64,000 nt of DNA from Paraburkholderia megapolitana (GCF_007556815.1 NZ_CP041745.1:3957501-4021500); one strand, 5' to 3'. Counted from the first letter of the stretch, positions 48,395 to 57,539 are shown. Made by a program: numbers and translations. The notes: generated by a model not told the origin, from the letters alone.

Positions 48395-49678
48395 TCACGC
48401 TGCCTGTGCCGCGACCGGCCGGTCGCGCCGGTTGATGCGCAACACCAGCACCGATGCGACGAGACACAAGCCGCCCGAAATCATCGATGCAACAGTGTAG
48501 GTGCCGAGGCTCGAGCGCAGCATGCCCGCGCCCAGTGCCGCAAATGCCGCGCCGAGTTGATGGCCCGCGACGATCCAGCCGAACACGACCGGCGCGGCCT
48601 CCTTGCCATAGACATCGGTAGCGAGGCGCACGGTCGGCGGCACGGTCGCGATCCAGTCGAGCCCATAGAACAGTGCGAAGATCGGCAGGCCGTAGAAGTC
48701 GATGCCGAATGCGTGCGGCAAGTACATCAGCGACAGGCCGCGCAGCCCGTAGTACCAGAACAGCAGCACGCGACTGTTGAAGCGGTCCGACAGCCAGCCC
48801 GACAGCGTCGTGCCGAACAGATCGAAGATACCCATCGCGGCGAGCAGCGATGCGCCCTGCACTTCGGTCATGCCGTAGTCGCCGCACATCGCGATCAGGT
48901 GGGTGCCGATATAGCCGTTGGTACTCGCGCCGCAGATAAAGAAGCTGAAGAACAACAACCAGAAGTCACGCGTCTTGCTTGCCGACGCAAGCGTGCCGAA
49001 TGCAATCTGCAACGGATTCTTCGTCTCGATGCGAGTGGCGACCGGTGCGCCAGGTGCTTCGCCAAACGGGCGCAGTGCGACGCTGGCAGGGCGCTCGGGC
49101 AGCAGGAATGCGACGAGCGGCAGGACGATTGCCGCGGCCCCCGCGACGACCCACACGACCTGACGCCAGCCGTGATGCTCCGCGATCGATGCGAGCAGCG
49201 GCAGGAACACGAGCTGGCCGGTTGCCGAACTGGCGGTCAGGATGCCCATCACGAGACCGCGATGGGTCGTGAACCAGCGGTTCACCACGGTTGCCGACAG
49301 CGACAGCGCCGCGACACCCGTCGCGCCGCCCACCATCACGCCCCAGATCAGGATCATCTGCCACGGCGCCGTCATCAGCGACGACAGTGCCACGCCGGCG
49401 GCCATCGTCGAAAGCGCCACCAGCACGGTGGGTCGTATGCCGAAGCGCTGCATCGCCGCGGCTGCGAACGGCCCCATCAAGCCATAGAGCGCGATGTTGA
49501 CCGAGATCGCCAGCGAGATCGTCGCACGGCTCCAGCCGAACTGATGTTCGAGCGGCACCATCATCACGCTCGGCGTGGCGCGCGTGCCGGCCGCGGCCAG
49601 CAACACCAGAAACACGACGGCGACCGTGAGCCACCCGTAATGGAAACGCCCGCCGATTCTTCTTGCTGCCCAGTTCAT
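48395..49678 (-). CDS. MFS transporter (monocarboxylate/oxalate:formate-like)
   Basis: A 427-residue, 12-helix carrier. FHYGWLTVAVVFLVLLAAAG and the WSRATISLAISVN region resemble the oxalate:formate antiporter/monocarboxylate group rather than classical drug pumps. It is divergent from a TetR gene, and the 170-base gap holds three operator-like repeats, so the TetR protein probably controls it. Substrate unknown. Confidence 0.82.
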   Translation of the reverse strand: MNWAARRIGGRFHYGWLTVAVVFLVLLAAAGTRATPSVMMVPLEHQFGWSRATISLAISVNIALYGLMGPFAAAAMQRFGIRPTVLVALSTMAAGVALSSLMTAPWQMILIWGVMVGGATGVAALSLSATVVNRWFTTHRGLVMGILTASSATGQLVFLPLLASIAEHHGWRQVVWVVAGAAAIVLPLVAFLLPERPASVALRPFGEAPGAPVATRIETKNPLQIAFGTLASASKTRDFWLLFFSFFICGASTNGYIGTHLIAMCGDYGMTEVQGASLLAAMGIFDLFGTTLSGWLSDRFNSRVLLFWYYGLRGLSLMYLPHAFGIDFYGLPIFALFYGLDWIATVPPTVRLATDVYGKEAAPVVFGWIVAGHQLGAAFAALGAGMLRSSLGTYTVASMISGGLCLVASVLVLRINRRDRPVAAQAA

Positions 49679-49740
49679 CGGTTCTCCAGTCGGCCTGCTT
49701 CCGCCATGGACGGGACGCCGCTTTCAATGAGTGCCGGATT

Positions 49741-49813
49741 GTTACCGATCCGGTAAAGGACTTGTGACCGATCTGTCACAATGGAGTTGCGATCTTAGTG
49801 ACTGGTCGGTAAC
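49741..49813. promoter_or_regulatory. Three copies of a TetR-type operator
   Basis: Three 16-base elements match GTKACCGAYCNGTNAC: GTTACCGATCCGGTAA (49741-49756), GTGACCGATCTGTCAC (49764-49779, within a perfect TTGTGAC/GTCACAA repeat 49762-49781), and GTTACCGACCAGTCAC on the opposite strand (49798-49813). They fill the divergent MFS/tetR gap, the usual place for autoregulation by a TetR repressor. Confidence 0.75.
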
Positions 49814-49848
49814 ATGTCAAGCCATTGATGAACCGAAGGTGGAATGCC

Positions 49849-50523
49849 ATGACCGATAGCACGACCGTCAAGCCCGAAGCGGTTCGCCGCAGCCGTACGC
49901 AGATGGCCGGCGCCGAGGCGCAGGAACATCTGTTAAATGCGGCCGAGGAGCTTTTTTATCGGGAAGGCGTGCGGGCCGTCGGCGTCGACGCGGTGGTCGA
50001 ACTCGCGGGCGTCAACAAGATGAGCCTGTACCGGCAGTTTTCGTCGAAGGACGATCTGGTCGTCGCTTACCTCGAGCGGTCGGATGAAGGGTTCTTCCGG
50101 CGCTTCGAACAGAGTGTCGCCCGCCACCCCGGTGAGCCGGCAAAGCAACTCGTGCAGTACTTCGAAGATCTTTCGGGGCGTGCATCCGTCGATGACTATC
50201 GCGGCTGCCCGTTCGTCAACGTATCGACGGAATTCCCGGATGCATCGCACCCGGCGCGACTCTGCGTGCTGCGCAATAAAACAAAGCTGATGGCGCGGCT
50301 GAATGAACTCGCGAGCGAAGCTGGCGCGGACGATCCCGCAGCGCTCGCCGATGCGCTTGGGTTGTTGATCGAGGGAATCTATGCGGCGAGCCAGACCTAC
50401 GGTCCGGGTTGTGGACCGATACGCACGGCGCCGCGCGTGGCGGCACTGTTGATCGCCGCGGCTTGCGCGGGGACACCAGCCGCATCGTTCTCGTCGCCGT
50501 CGCAATCGAAACCACAGCCGTGA
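49849..50523 (+). CDS. TetR family transcriptional regulator
   Basis: A 224-residue TetR protein: N-terminal helix-turn-helix (about residues 25-70, VGVDAVVELAGVNKMSLYRQFSS as recognition region) and a helical ligand domain. ATG 49849 has AGGTGG seven bases upstream; an earlier ATG at 49828 lacks this. The C-terminal 15 residues are a Ser/Pro/Gln-rich tail. It diverges from an MFS gene and is followed two bases later by the DUF1415 gene. Confidence 0.9.
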   Translation: MTDSTTVKPEAVRRSRTQMAGAEAQEHLLNAAEELFYREGVRAVGVDAVVELAGVNKMSLYRQFSSKDDLVVAYLERSDEGFFRRFEQSVARHPGEPAKQLVQYFEDLSGRASVDDYRGCPFVNVSTEFPDASHPARLCVLRNKTKLMARLNELASEAGADDPAALADALGLLIEGIYAASQTYGPGCGPIRTAPRVAALLIAAACAGTPAASFSSPSQSKPQP

Positions 50524-50525
50524 CG

Positions 50526-51089
50526 ATGGCGTTGCCTCTCTCGCACGACGACGTGCTGGCCGCTACCCGCCACTGGCTCACGCGTGCGGTGATCGGCCTG
50601 AACCTGTGTCCGTTCGCCAAGGCCGTGCATGTGAAGCAGCAGATCCGCTACGCGATCAGCGAAGCCACGAGCCTTGAAGGCGTGCTGAGCGATCTCGAAG
50701 CGGAGTTGCAAATCCTCACCGCCGCCGATCCCGCCACAATCGACACAACGCTGCTAATCCTCCCGCACGCGCTCGCCGATTTCACCGACTACAACGACTG
50801 CCTGTTCTTCGCGGACCGGCTGTTGCGGCAGTTGCGCCTCGAAGGCGAACTGCAGATTGCGAGCTTTCATCCGCGATATCAGTTCGAAGGCAGCGAAGCA
50901 GACGATATCGAGAACTACACGAACCGCGCGCCGTATCCGATCCTGCATCTGCTGCGCGAGGCGAGCATCGAGCGTGCAGTCGATGCGTTTCCCGACGCCG
51001 CCGATATCTACGAACGCAATCAGGAAACGCTCCGGCGCCTGGGTCACGCGGGCTGGCTCGACTGGATGAATGAACCCGCGCAGGACTAA
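50526..51089 (+). CDS. DUF1415 family protein
   Basis: A 187-residue protein with the family core RHWLTRAVIGLNLCPFAKAV, LLILPHALADFTDYNDCLFFAD, IASFHPRYQFEG and NRAPYPILHLLRE. Function is unknown; conserved Cys and His residues might bind metal. The ATG lies two bases after the tetR stop, and no separate ribosome site is evident, suggesting coupled translation with tetR. Confidence 0.88.
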   Translation: MALPLSHDDVLAATRHWLTRAVIGLNLCPFAKAVHVKQQIRYAISEATSLEGVLSDLEAELQILTAADPATIDTTLLILPHALADFTDYNDCLFFADRLLRQLRLEGELQIASFHPRYQFEGSEADDIENYTNRAPYPILHLLREASIERAVDAFPDAADIYERNQETLRRLGHAGWLDWMNEPAQD

Positions 51090-51115
51090 GGCTGCGCCAG
51101 CCCGCACAACGAAGT

Positions 51116-51946
51116 TCAGGCCGGCGCGAAAAACCGCTCGCGCATCTCGGCGATACCCAGCGTATCCATCACTTCATGGAGCCGCTCCGCCGGACGGCGC
51201 CGCGGCAAGTCCTTGTACTGGGCGATGATCAGCTCGTTTTTCATCGAGTGTTCCCAGCCGACCAGTTCGGTCACGCTCACCTGGTACCCGTGCGCCTCCA
51301 GTTGCAGACAGCGCAGCACGTTGGTGATCTGACTGCCGAATTCGCGCGTGTGCAGCGGATGGCGCCACATCTCCGCGAGCGCCTGCCCAAGCGACTTCCC
51401 CTTGTTGCGCCGTAGAACGCCGGCCACTTCGGCCTGACAGCACGGCACCACGACGATGTACTTCGCCTGCTTCTGCAGCGCGAAGCGGATGGCGTCGTCG
51501 GTGGCGGTGTCGCAGGCGTGCAGCGCGGTGACGATGTCGATCGAAGGCGGCAGGCGGTCCGACACGATCGAGTCCGCCACCGACAGATTCAGGAACGACA
51601 TCCCGCCGAAGCCCAGCCGCGTCGCCAGCTCCTGCGATTTCACCACCAGTTCTTCGCGCGTCTCGATGCCGTAGATGTGCGACCCGTCATGCTGTTCCTT
51701 GAAGAACAGGTCGTAGAGGATGAAGCCGAGATACGACTTGCCCGCACCGTGGTCGACGAGCGTCATGTCGCCCTGCGCTGCTTTCAATTCTTTCAGCAGC
51801 GGCTCGATGAACTGGAACAGGTGATAGACCTGCTTCAGCTTGCGACGGCTGTCCTGATTCATCTTGCCGTCGCGCGTCAGGATATGCAGCTCCTTCAGCA
51901 GTTCGACGGACTGGTTGGGACGGATTTCGTGAGTTTTGCCGGACAT
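51116..51946 (-). CDS. Class I SAM-dependent methyltransferase (METTL25/PF13679-like)
   Basis: A 276-residue protein with the SAM loop LVDHGAGKSYLGFILYDLF, IYGIETREELV, a DIVTALHACDTATDDAI region and VVVPCCQAEV. The HACDTATD and PCC motifs are typical of the Methyltransf_32 group, some members of which modify RNA. Target unknown. Convergent with DUF1415 (26-base gap) and divergent from a small hypothetical gene. Confidence 0.82.
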   Translation of the reverse strand: MSGKTHEIRPNQSVELLKELHILTRDGKMNQDSRRKLKQVYHLFQFIEPLLKELKAAQGDMTLVDHGAGKSYLGFILYDLFFKEQHDGSHIYGIETREELVVKSQELATRLGFGGMSFLNLSVADSIVSDRLPPSIDIVTALHACDTATDDAIRFALQKQAKYIVVVPCCQAEVAGVLRRNKGKSLGQALAEMWRHPLHTREFGSQITNVLRCLQLEAHGYQVSVTELVGWEHSMKNELIIAQYKDLPRRRPAERLHEVMDTLGIAEMRERFFAPA

Positions 51947-52338
51947 CGATTGAAACCGCCGCCGATTGCATCGCGAACGTGCGACAGGCGACGGAAAAAG
52001 AGAAAAGTTGCTGCCAGTTTACCGAAAGCGCGAGCGAGCGAGTTTTTTACCGGCACTTTTAGCGGTACAAGCGGCCGCAGACGCAGCAACCTGGAATACT
52101 TCCTGCTCTTGATTACGCCAGGCGCGGCGCGGGGCAATCGCCGCGCCGTCATGCTGAATGCGGGCCTGCCTGTCGAGGCCCGCAGAACAACAAGGACAGG
52201 CTGCCGGACGCCGCTTTCGATCGTGCGGACCGTCAAGCGTGTGGGAGGTCGGACCCGGAACACGGGCTCGAACGTTACGTAACCTGCAGTGCGCCGCGAT
52301 CTCAACCGGAAGCGCACTCAGACGATGAAGAGGCGGCA
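51947..52338. other. 392-base divergent intergenic region
   Basis: No gene is supported. Two GC-rich inverted repeats are visible near 52120-52147 (GGCGCGGCG / CGCCGCGCC) and 52158-52180 (CGGGCCT / AGGCCCG). The region must hold promoters for the methyltransferase and for the 52339 gene. Confidence 0.55.
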
Positions 52339-52659
52339 ATGGATGCGATACCCAACGGAAGCGCAGAGCAGAAGTTTCAGGAACTGCTTGCGAAGCTGAC
52401 GGCGACGCCAGCATGGACGGAGAAGCAGCAACTCGAACTGGAAATGGCACGCGACATTTCCACCGAGATGTTGCGGCTCGCCGAGGCGATGCGCGATGGC
52501 AGCGTCGACCTCGAAAGCTCGTTGACGCTGCTCAAGTACGCGAAGGTGCTCGACTTCGTGATGACGACGCTCGCGTCGCGGCGCGATATCAAGCCGCAGA
52601 CCTTGCGGGTGATTTTCAAGCTGGCGGGGTTGAAGGTTGATGAGGCTTATCCGGGGTAG
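52339..52659 (+). CDS. Conserved-looking hypothetical protein
   Basis: A 106-residue, almost entirely helical, soluble protein with no cysteine and a balanced charge pattern (for example QLELEMARDISTEMLRLAEAM and SLTLLKYAKVLDFVMTTLA). The codon pattern is that of a real gene in this genome. No family is recognised. GAAGAGGCGGCA precedes the ATG as a plausible ribosome site. Confidence 0.6.
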   Translation: MDAIPNGSAEQKFQELLAKLTATPAWTEKQQLELEMARDISTEMLRLAEAMRDGSVDLESSLTLLKYAKVLDFVMTTLASRRDIKPQTLRVIFKLAGLKVDEAYPG

Positions 52660-52934
52660 CTGGTTCGCGGGCTGACTGCGCGCCAGGTGCCCGGGTGGGC
52701 GCTGGGTTGTGCCCAGTGGCGCAGTTGTCTCATGTACTGCGCGTGTGACACCTTTAGGTGACGCTGCACGGCGGCTTGCGCCCGCACGCCGCTCCACATC
52801 CGCTCGTCGCCAACGCGGCGCGCTGTAGCCCCCTCCCAATTGCCTGTTCACAGCCCCATGATTGCGGGAAACTCCGAAGTCGGCATCCGCTATGATGCGT
52901 GAATCCGTATCGACATCAAGGAGAGCCGCTCGAC

Positions 52935-53024
52935 ATGAAAACGACGCGCAAGGGCGGCCTCCTTGCCAACGTCGATGGCTCCAACAACAGAAACATGCTC
53001 AAGGTGGCGGGCCATGACTCCTGA
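52935..53024 (+). pseudogene. Remnant of a type II antitoxin gene (vapB-like position)
   Basis: A 29-codon frame starts at ATG 52935 with AAGGAGAG upstream and ends at TGA 53022-53024. Its length is about a third of a normal antitoxin, and its sequence (MKTTRKGGLLANVDG, then NNRNMLKVAGHDS) looks like joined fragments of a longer protein. It overlaps the toxin-like frame in the manner of VapBC pairs. Identity rests mainly on that overlap. Confidence 0.4.
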
Positions 53025-53088
53025 CGTCAACGTCTTCTTCACCGCATCGAGGTCCGATTAGGCACACCACCGTGTCGCGCGCGGCCTG
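53014..53088 (+). pseudogene. Truncated vapC-like PIN-domain toxin start
   Basis: ATG 53014 opens a frame reading MTPDVNVFFTASRSD, then TAG (53059-53061), then AHHRVARGL. This resembles the start of PIN toxins of the form MTPDVNVL.AASRSDHPHH, with the catalytic aspartate at residue 4. After about 25 codons all resemblance stops, so the gene is both interrupted and truncated. Confidence 0.5.
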
Positions 53089-53235
53089 AGACCACTGTCG
53101 CCTGAACGTAGCGCACTAGCCCCAAAGCAGTTCCGCCACCAGAGCGGAACGCACAGGACAGACCGCCCGCCTGCCTGGCATCGCAGCGGACGGCACGATC
53201 CATACAATCGATGCCGCCACTGGAGGAGACGTAGC

Positions 53236-54519
53236 ATGAGGAAAATGCGCTGGGTGGTGATCCTGTTCTGCTTCCTCGCGATCGCGGTGAACTACATCGA
53301 TCGCGCGAATCTCGCTGTCGCGGCACCGCAGATCGAAAAGGCGCTCGGCATTGGCCCCGCCGAGATGGGCCTGATCCTGAGCGGCTTCTTCTGGACCTAC
53401 GCACTGATGCAGATGCCGTTCGGCTGGTTCATCGACCGGGTCGGCGCACGCATCGCGCTGCCGCTCGCGGTGGGCTGGTGGTCGCTCTTCACCGCCGCGA
53501 CCGCGGCAACCTCGAGCGTGGCGGGGATGTTCGGCTGCCGGCTGATGCTCGGCATCGGCGAAGCGGGCGCCTATCCATCGTGTGCGAAGCTCGTCAGCCA
53601 GTGGTTCAAGCCGGCGCAGCGCGCGCTCGCGACCAGCATCTTCGATAGCGGTTCGCGAGTCGGCTCCGCACTGTCGATTCCCGTCGTCGCGCTGATCATC
53701 GGTACGCTTGGATGGAAGGCTTCGTTTGTGATCACCGGGTTGATCGGCGCGGTGTGGATGCTCGGCTGGTTTGCGATCTATCGCAGCCCAGCGCACGGCG
53801 ACATGACCGGCGAGAAAGACGTCGTGCCGCAGCCGCACGTACGCAGCGCCAGCGATGCAACATGGGCTTCGCTGTTCCGCCACCGCACGATGTGGGGAAT
53901 GATGATCGGCTTCTTCTGCCTGAACTTCGTCATCTATTTCTTCATCACGTGGTTTCCGAGCTATCTCGTGCAGACGCGCGGCTTCTCGCTGAAATCGCTC
54001 GGCACGCTCGGTATGGTCCCGGCGCTGATCTCGATCCCGGGCGGCTGGCTCGGCGGCTACATCTCCGATGCGCTCTACCGGCGCGGCTGGAGTCTCACCG
54101 CGTCGCGCAAGACGTGCATGGTGGGCGGCATGCTGATGTCGTCGGTGATCACGTTGTCTGCGTTCACGTCGAACATCTACCTGATGCTCGCGTTCTTCGG
54201 CATCGCGTACGGCAGCCTCGCGTTTGCCGCCGCCAGTATCTGGTCGCTGCCCGCCGATGTCGCGCCTTCGCCGCGCCACGTCGCTTCGATCAGCGGTATC
54301 CAGAACTTCGCGTCCAACCTGGCGGGCATCGTCATCACGACGTTCACTGGCGTGATGGTCGCGATGACGAAAGGCTCGTTCACGATTCCACTGATCGTCG
54401 CGGGCGGCTTCTGCTTTCTCGGCGCGTTCAGCTATCTGGTGATCGTCGGACGGATCGAGCCGCTGTCTGGCGACTCCGCGCATCGCGATGATCCGGAGCC
54501 GGTGCGTTCGCCGGTCTGA
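53236..54519 (+). CDS. MFS transporter, ACS family (sugar-acid type)
   Basis: A 427-residue, 12-helix carrier. NYIDRANLAVAAPQIEKALGI and QMPFGWFIDRVGARIALPLA are typical of hexuronate/glucarate/galactonate transporters. ATG 53236 follows TGGAGGAGACGTAGC. It is 41 bases ahead of a UxaA/GarD-type dehydratase and probably imports that enzyme's substrate. Confidence 0.88.
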   Translation: MRKMRWVVILFCFLAIAVNYIDRANLAVAAPQIEKALGIGPAEMGLILSGFFWTYALMQMPFGWFIDRVGARIALPLAVGWWSLFTAATAATSSVAGMFGCRLMLGIGEAGAYPSCAKLVSQWFKPAQRALATSIFDSGSRVGSALSIPVVALIIGTLGWKASFVITGLIGAVWMLGWFAIYRSPAHGDMTGEKDVVPQPHVRSASDATWASLFRHRTMWGMMIGFFCLNFVIYFFITWFPSYLVQTRGFSLKSLGTLGMVPALISIPGGWLGGYISDALYRRGWSLTASRKTCMVGGMLMSSVITLSAFTSNIYLMLAFFGIAYGSLAFAAASIWSLPADVAPSPRHVASISGIQNFASNLAGIVITTFTGVMVAMTKGSFTIPLIVAGGFCFLGAFSYLVIVGRIEPLSGDSAHRDDPEPVRSPV

Positions 54520-54560
54520 CCGCTCTAACGGACGTGCTCATTTTTGCATTCGAGGAACCC

Positions 54561-56120
54561 ATGTCGACTCTCACCGCCGCTCACGCCGCGATCCGGCTGC
54601 ATCCCCACGACGATGTCGTGATCGCCACGCGTCAGCTCGTATCCGGTACGGCGATCGAGTCCGAACGCGTTGTCGTCGCGGGATTGATCCCGCCAGGGCA
54701 CAAGCTCGCAACGCGCGCGATCGCGAAAGGCGAGCCAGTCAAGCGCTACAACCAGATCATCGGTGTGGCACGCGATGCCATCGCGCCGGGCCAGCATGTG
54801 CACGTCCATAACCTGAGCATGGCCGAGTTCGCACGCGAGCATGCGTTCGGTATCGACCTGCATCCGACGGCATACGTCGCGCAGCCCGCGCATTTCATGG
54901 GCATCCGTCGACCGGCTGCCGCGAAGAACGGCGAGCGCATCGCCACGCGCAACTATATCGGCGTGTTGACGAGCGTGAACTGCTCGGCCACGGTTGCGCG
55001 CGCGATCGCCGATCACTTCCGCCGCGACGTGCACCCGGAGGCGCTAGCCGACTACCCGAACGTCGATGGCGTGATCGCGCTCACGCACGGCCTCGGTTGC
55101 GGAATCGATCTGCACGGCGAAGGCCTCGCGATCCTGCGTCGCACGCTCGCCGGTTACGCCGCCCATCCGAATTTCGCGTCGGTGCTGTTCGTCGGTCTCG
55201 GTTGCGAGACCAATCAGATCGGCGGCGTGCTCGAAGCAGGCGGATTCGGCGACGACCCGAAGCGACTGCGCAGCTTCACGATCCAGGACAGCGGCGGTAC
55301 ACGCAGAACGATCGAACACGGCATCGCGACGGTCCGCGAAATGCTCGCCGATGCAAACCGCGTGCGCCGCGAACCGGTTCCCGCATCGCATCTGATGGTC
55401 GGTTTGCAATGCGGCGGCTCCGACGGCTACTCGGGCATTTCGGCCAATCCGGCGCTCGGCGCGGCAGTCGACCGGCTCGTGCGACACGGCGGCACTGCGA
55501 TCCTGTCGGAAACACCGGAAATCTACGGCGCAGAACATCTGTTGACGCGCCGTGCGGTAAGCCGCGAGGTCGGCGAGAAGCTGCTTGCGCGCATTGCGTG
55601 GTGGCAGGACTACTGCGCACGCAATGGCGCGGCGCTCGATAACAATCCGTCGGCGGGAAATAAGGTTGGCGGTCTCACGACGATTCTCGAGAAATCGCTC
55701 GGCGCGGTCGCGAAAGGCGGCACGACGAATCTCGTCGACGTCTACGAATACGCTCAACCAATCGACGCGAAAGGCTTCGTTTTCATGGACTCGCCCGGCT
55801 ACGATCCGATGTCGGCGACCGGCCAGGTAGCTTCGGGCGCGAACCTGATCTGCTTCACGACCGGCCGCGGTTCGGCCTACGGCTGTGCGCCATCGCCTTC
55901 GCTGAAACTCGCAACCAATACGGCGTTGTGGGAGCGGCAGCAGGACGATATCGACATCAATTGCGGTGGGGTGATCGACGGCACGGCGAACATCGATGAA
56001 CTCGGCGAGGCGATCTTCCAGATGATGCTCGATTGCGCGTCGGGTACGCGCTCGAAGAGCGAGTTGCATGGCTATGGGCAAAGCGAGTTTGTGCCGTGGC
56101 AGGTTGGCGTGATTACCTGA
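54561..56120 (+). CDS. UxaA family hydrolase (altronate/galactarate dehydratase type)
   Basis: A 519-residue protein: N-terminal SAF domain (about 1-90, IRLHPHDDVVIATRQLV) and C-terminal UxaA/GarD domain with NYIGVLTSVNCSATVARAI, GVIALTHGLGCG, GLGCETNQIGG and MVGLQCGGSDGYSGISANP. The family dehydrates altronate or galactarate with Fe(II). The size lies near GarD and full-length UxaA. ATG 54561 with GAGGA upstream is chosen over a GTG at 54534. Together with the preceding MFS gene it suggests sugar-acid use; the exact acid is not fixed. Confidence 0.85.
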   Translation: MSTLTAAHAAIRLHPHDDVVIATRQLVSGTAIESERVVVAGLIPPGHKLATRAIAKGEPVKRYNQIIGVARDAIAPGQHVHVHNLSMAEFAREHAFGIDLHPTAYVAQPAHFMGIRRPAAAKNGERIATRNYIGVLTSVNCSATVARAIADHFRRDVHPEALADYPNVDGVIALTHGLGCGIDLHGEGLAILRRTLAGYAAHPNFASVLFVGLGCETNQIGGVLEAGGFGDDPKRLRSFTIQDSGGTRRTIEHGIATVREMLADANRVRREPVPASHLMVGLQCGGSDGYSGISANPALGAAVDRLVRHGGTAILSETPEIYGAEHLLTRRAVSREVGEKLLARIAWWQDYCARNGAALDNNPSAGNKVGGLTTILEKSLGAVAKGGTTNLVDVYEYAQPIDAKGFVFMDSPGYDPMSATGQVASGANLICFTTGRGSAYGCAPSPSLKLATNTALWERQQDDIDINCGGVIDGTANIDELGEAIFQMMLDCASGTRSKSELHGYGQSEFVPWQVGVIT

Positions 56121-56267
56121 AGCGGTAGCACATACAACGGTTCGTTGACGAAGCGCTGTATCGCAAGGTTTGCTGTGCACCGGTATGGGTGTGACAATGG
56201 CGAACCGCGGCGAGCCTTGGCGCACGCTGCCCGCCGCCGCTTTCCTTCCCTCCCCTCGATACCGCCC

Positions 56268-57539
56268 ATGCCCGCTCCCCACGATTCCACTTCTGTTGCC
56301 ATCATCGGCGCTGGCCCGGCTGGTCTCATGGCCGCCGAAGCGCTGAGCCGCGAGCACGTGCAGGTCGACGTGTATGACGCGATGCCATCGGCGGGACGCA
56401 AATTCCTGATGGCCGGCAAGGGCGGCATGAACATCACGCACTCGGAACCGCTCGAACGCTTCGTCGAGCGTTACGGTGCACGACGCGCACAGATCGCGCC
56501 GCTGCTCGACCGCTTCGGTCCCGATGCGCTGCGTGCGTGGCTCTACGATCTCGGCGTGGGGACCTTCGTCGGAAGTTCGGGCCGCGTATTCCCCACCGAT
56601 ATGAAAGCCGCGCCGATGCTGCGTGCCTGGCTGCATAGGTTGAAGGAACGCGGCGTGCGTTTTCATATGCGGCACAAATGGGTTGGCTGGAGCGAGGACG
56701 GTGCTACGAACGGAGCACGTCACGCGCTGCGCTTCACGACACCCGAGGGCGCGCAAAACATCACCGCCGATGCGCTCGTCCTCGCGACAGGCGGTGCGAG
56801 CTGGCCGCGTCTCGGCTCAGATGCCGCATGGGTGCCGCTGCTCGGCGCTCGCGGCGTGCAGGCCGTGCCACTTCGTTCGGCAAACAGCGGCTTCGACGCT
56901 CAATGGAGCGATTATTTTCGCGAGCGCTTCGCGGGACAGCCACTGAAACCCGTTGCAATCACCGTCACCGATGTAGACAAAAAAGTCCAGAATCGAAAAG
57001 GTGAGATAGTTATTACCGCGACAGGGATCGAGGGGAGCCTCGTGTATGCGCTGTCGTCCGTGATCCGCGAACGGATAGAGGCCGATGGCGAAGTAACGCT
57101 GCATCTCGACCTCGTGCCGGACCTGTCCGTTGACCGCGTCGCGGAAGAAGTCATGCGGCCGCGCGGTTCGCGCTCGCTATCGAGCCATCTGCATAGCCGC
57201 ATCGGCATCGCGGGCGTGAAGTTTGCGCTGCTGCACGAAGGTCTGCCGAAAGAAGCGCTTGGCGACGCGGCGCTGGTGGCTCGCACATTGAAGGCACTGC
57301 CGTTGCGCTTGCTGCGCCCACGCCCGATCGAAGAAGCGATCAGCAGCGCCGGCGGCATTCCGTTCGAAGCACTCGATGCAAATCTGATGATCGAGCAGTT
57401 ACCCGGCGTATTCTGCGCGGGCGAAATGCTCGACTGGGAAGCGCCGACGGGCGGTTATCTGTTGACCGCGTGCTTCGCGAGCGGCCTGGTCGCGGGAGAA
57501 GGCGTGCACGCGTATCTGGGCCGCTTAGCGCGACACTAG
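56268..57539 (+). CDS. TIGR03862/HI0933-like flavoprotein
   Basis: A 423-residue FAD/NAD(P)-binding oxidoreductase. IIGAGPAGLMAAEAL near residue 11, AGKGGMNITHSE, LATGGASWPRLGSD and the C-terminal GEMLDWEAPTGGYLLTACFASG are diagnostic of the BaiN/HI0933 family, whose role is uncertain. ATG 56268 gives the usual start; upstream in-frame codons are low-complexity. Its stop overlaps by four bases the stop of the convergent methyltransferase gene. Confidence 0.88.
   Translation: MPAPHDSTSVAIIGAGPAGLMAAEALSREHVQVDVYDAMPSAGRKFLMAGKGGMNITHSEPLERFVERYGARRAQIAPLLDRFGPDALRAWLYDLGVGTFVGSSGRVFPTDMKAAPMLRAWLHRLKERGVRFHMRHKWVGWSEDGATNGARHALRFTTPEGAQNITADALVLATGGASWPRLGSDAAWVPLLGARGVQAVPLRSANSGFDAQWSDYFRERFAGQPLKPVAITVTDVDKKVQNRKGEIVITATGIEGSLVYALSSVIRERIEADGEVTLHLDLVPDLSVDRVAEEVMRPRGSRSLSSHLHSRIGIAGVKFALLHEGLPKEALGDAALVARTLKALPLRLLRPRPIEEAISSAGGIPFEALDANLMIEQLPGVFCAGEMLDWEAPTGGYLLTACFASGLVAGEGVHAYLGRLARH

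Larger units (their letters stand above)
52660..53235. other. 576-base region containing a decayed toxin-antitoxin locus
   Basis: The left part (52660-52890) has no gene. A -10-like TATGAT at 52891-52896 and AAGGAGAG (52918-52925) precede two short overlapping frames read as a vapBC-like remnant. The right part up to the MFS ribosome site (GGAGGAGAC) holds nothing recognised. Confidence 0.5.

Noticed and set aside
52935..53061. A working toxin-antitoxin pair
   Set aside because: The toxin frame stops after 15 codons and the antitoxin is about 29 residues; both are far too short to function.
55044..56756. A 570-codon minus-strand frame
   Set aside because: It is the shadow of the UxaA-type dehydratase and the flavoprotein genes.
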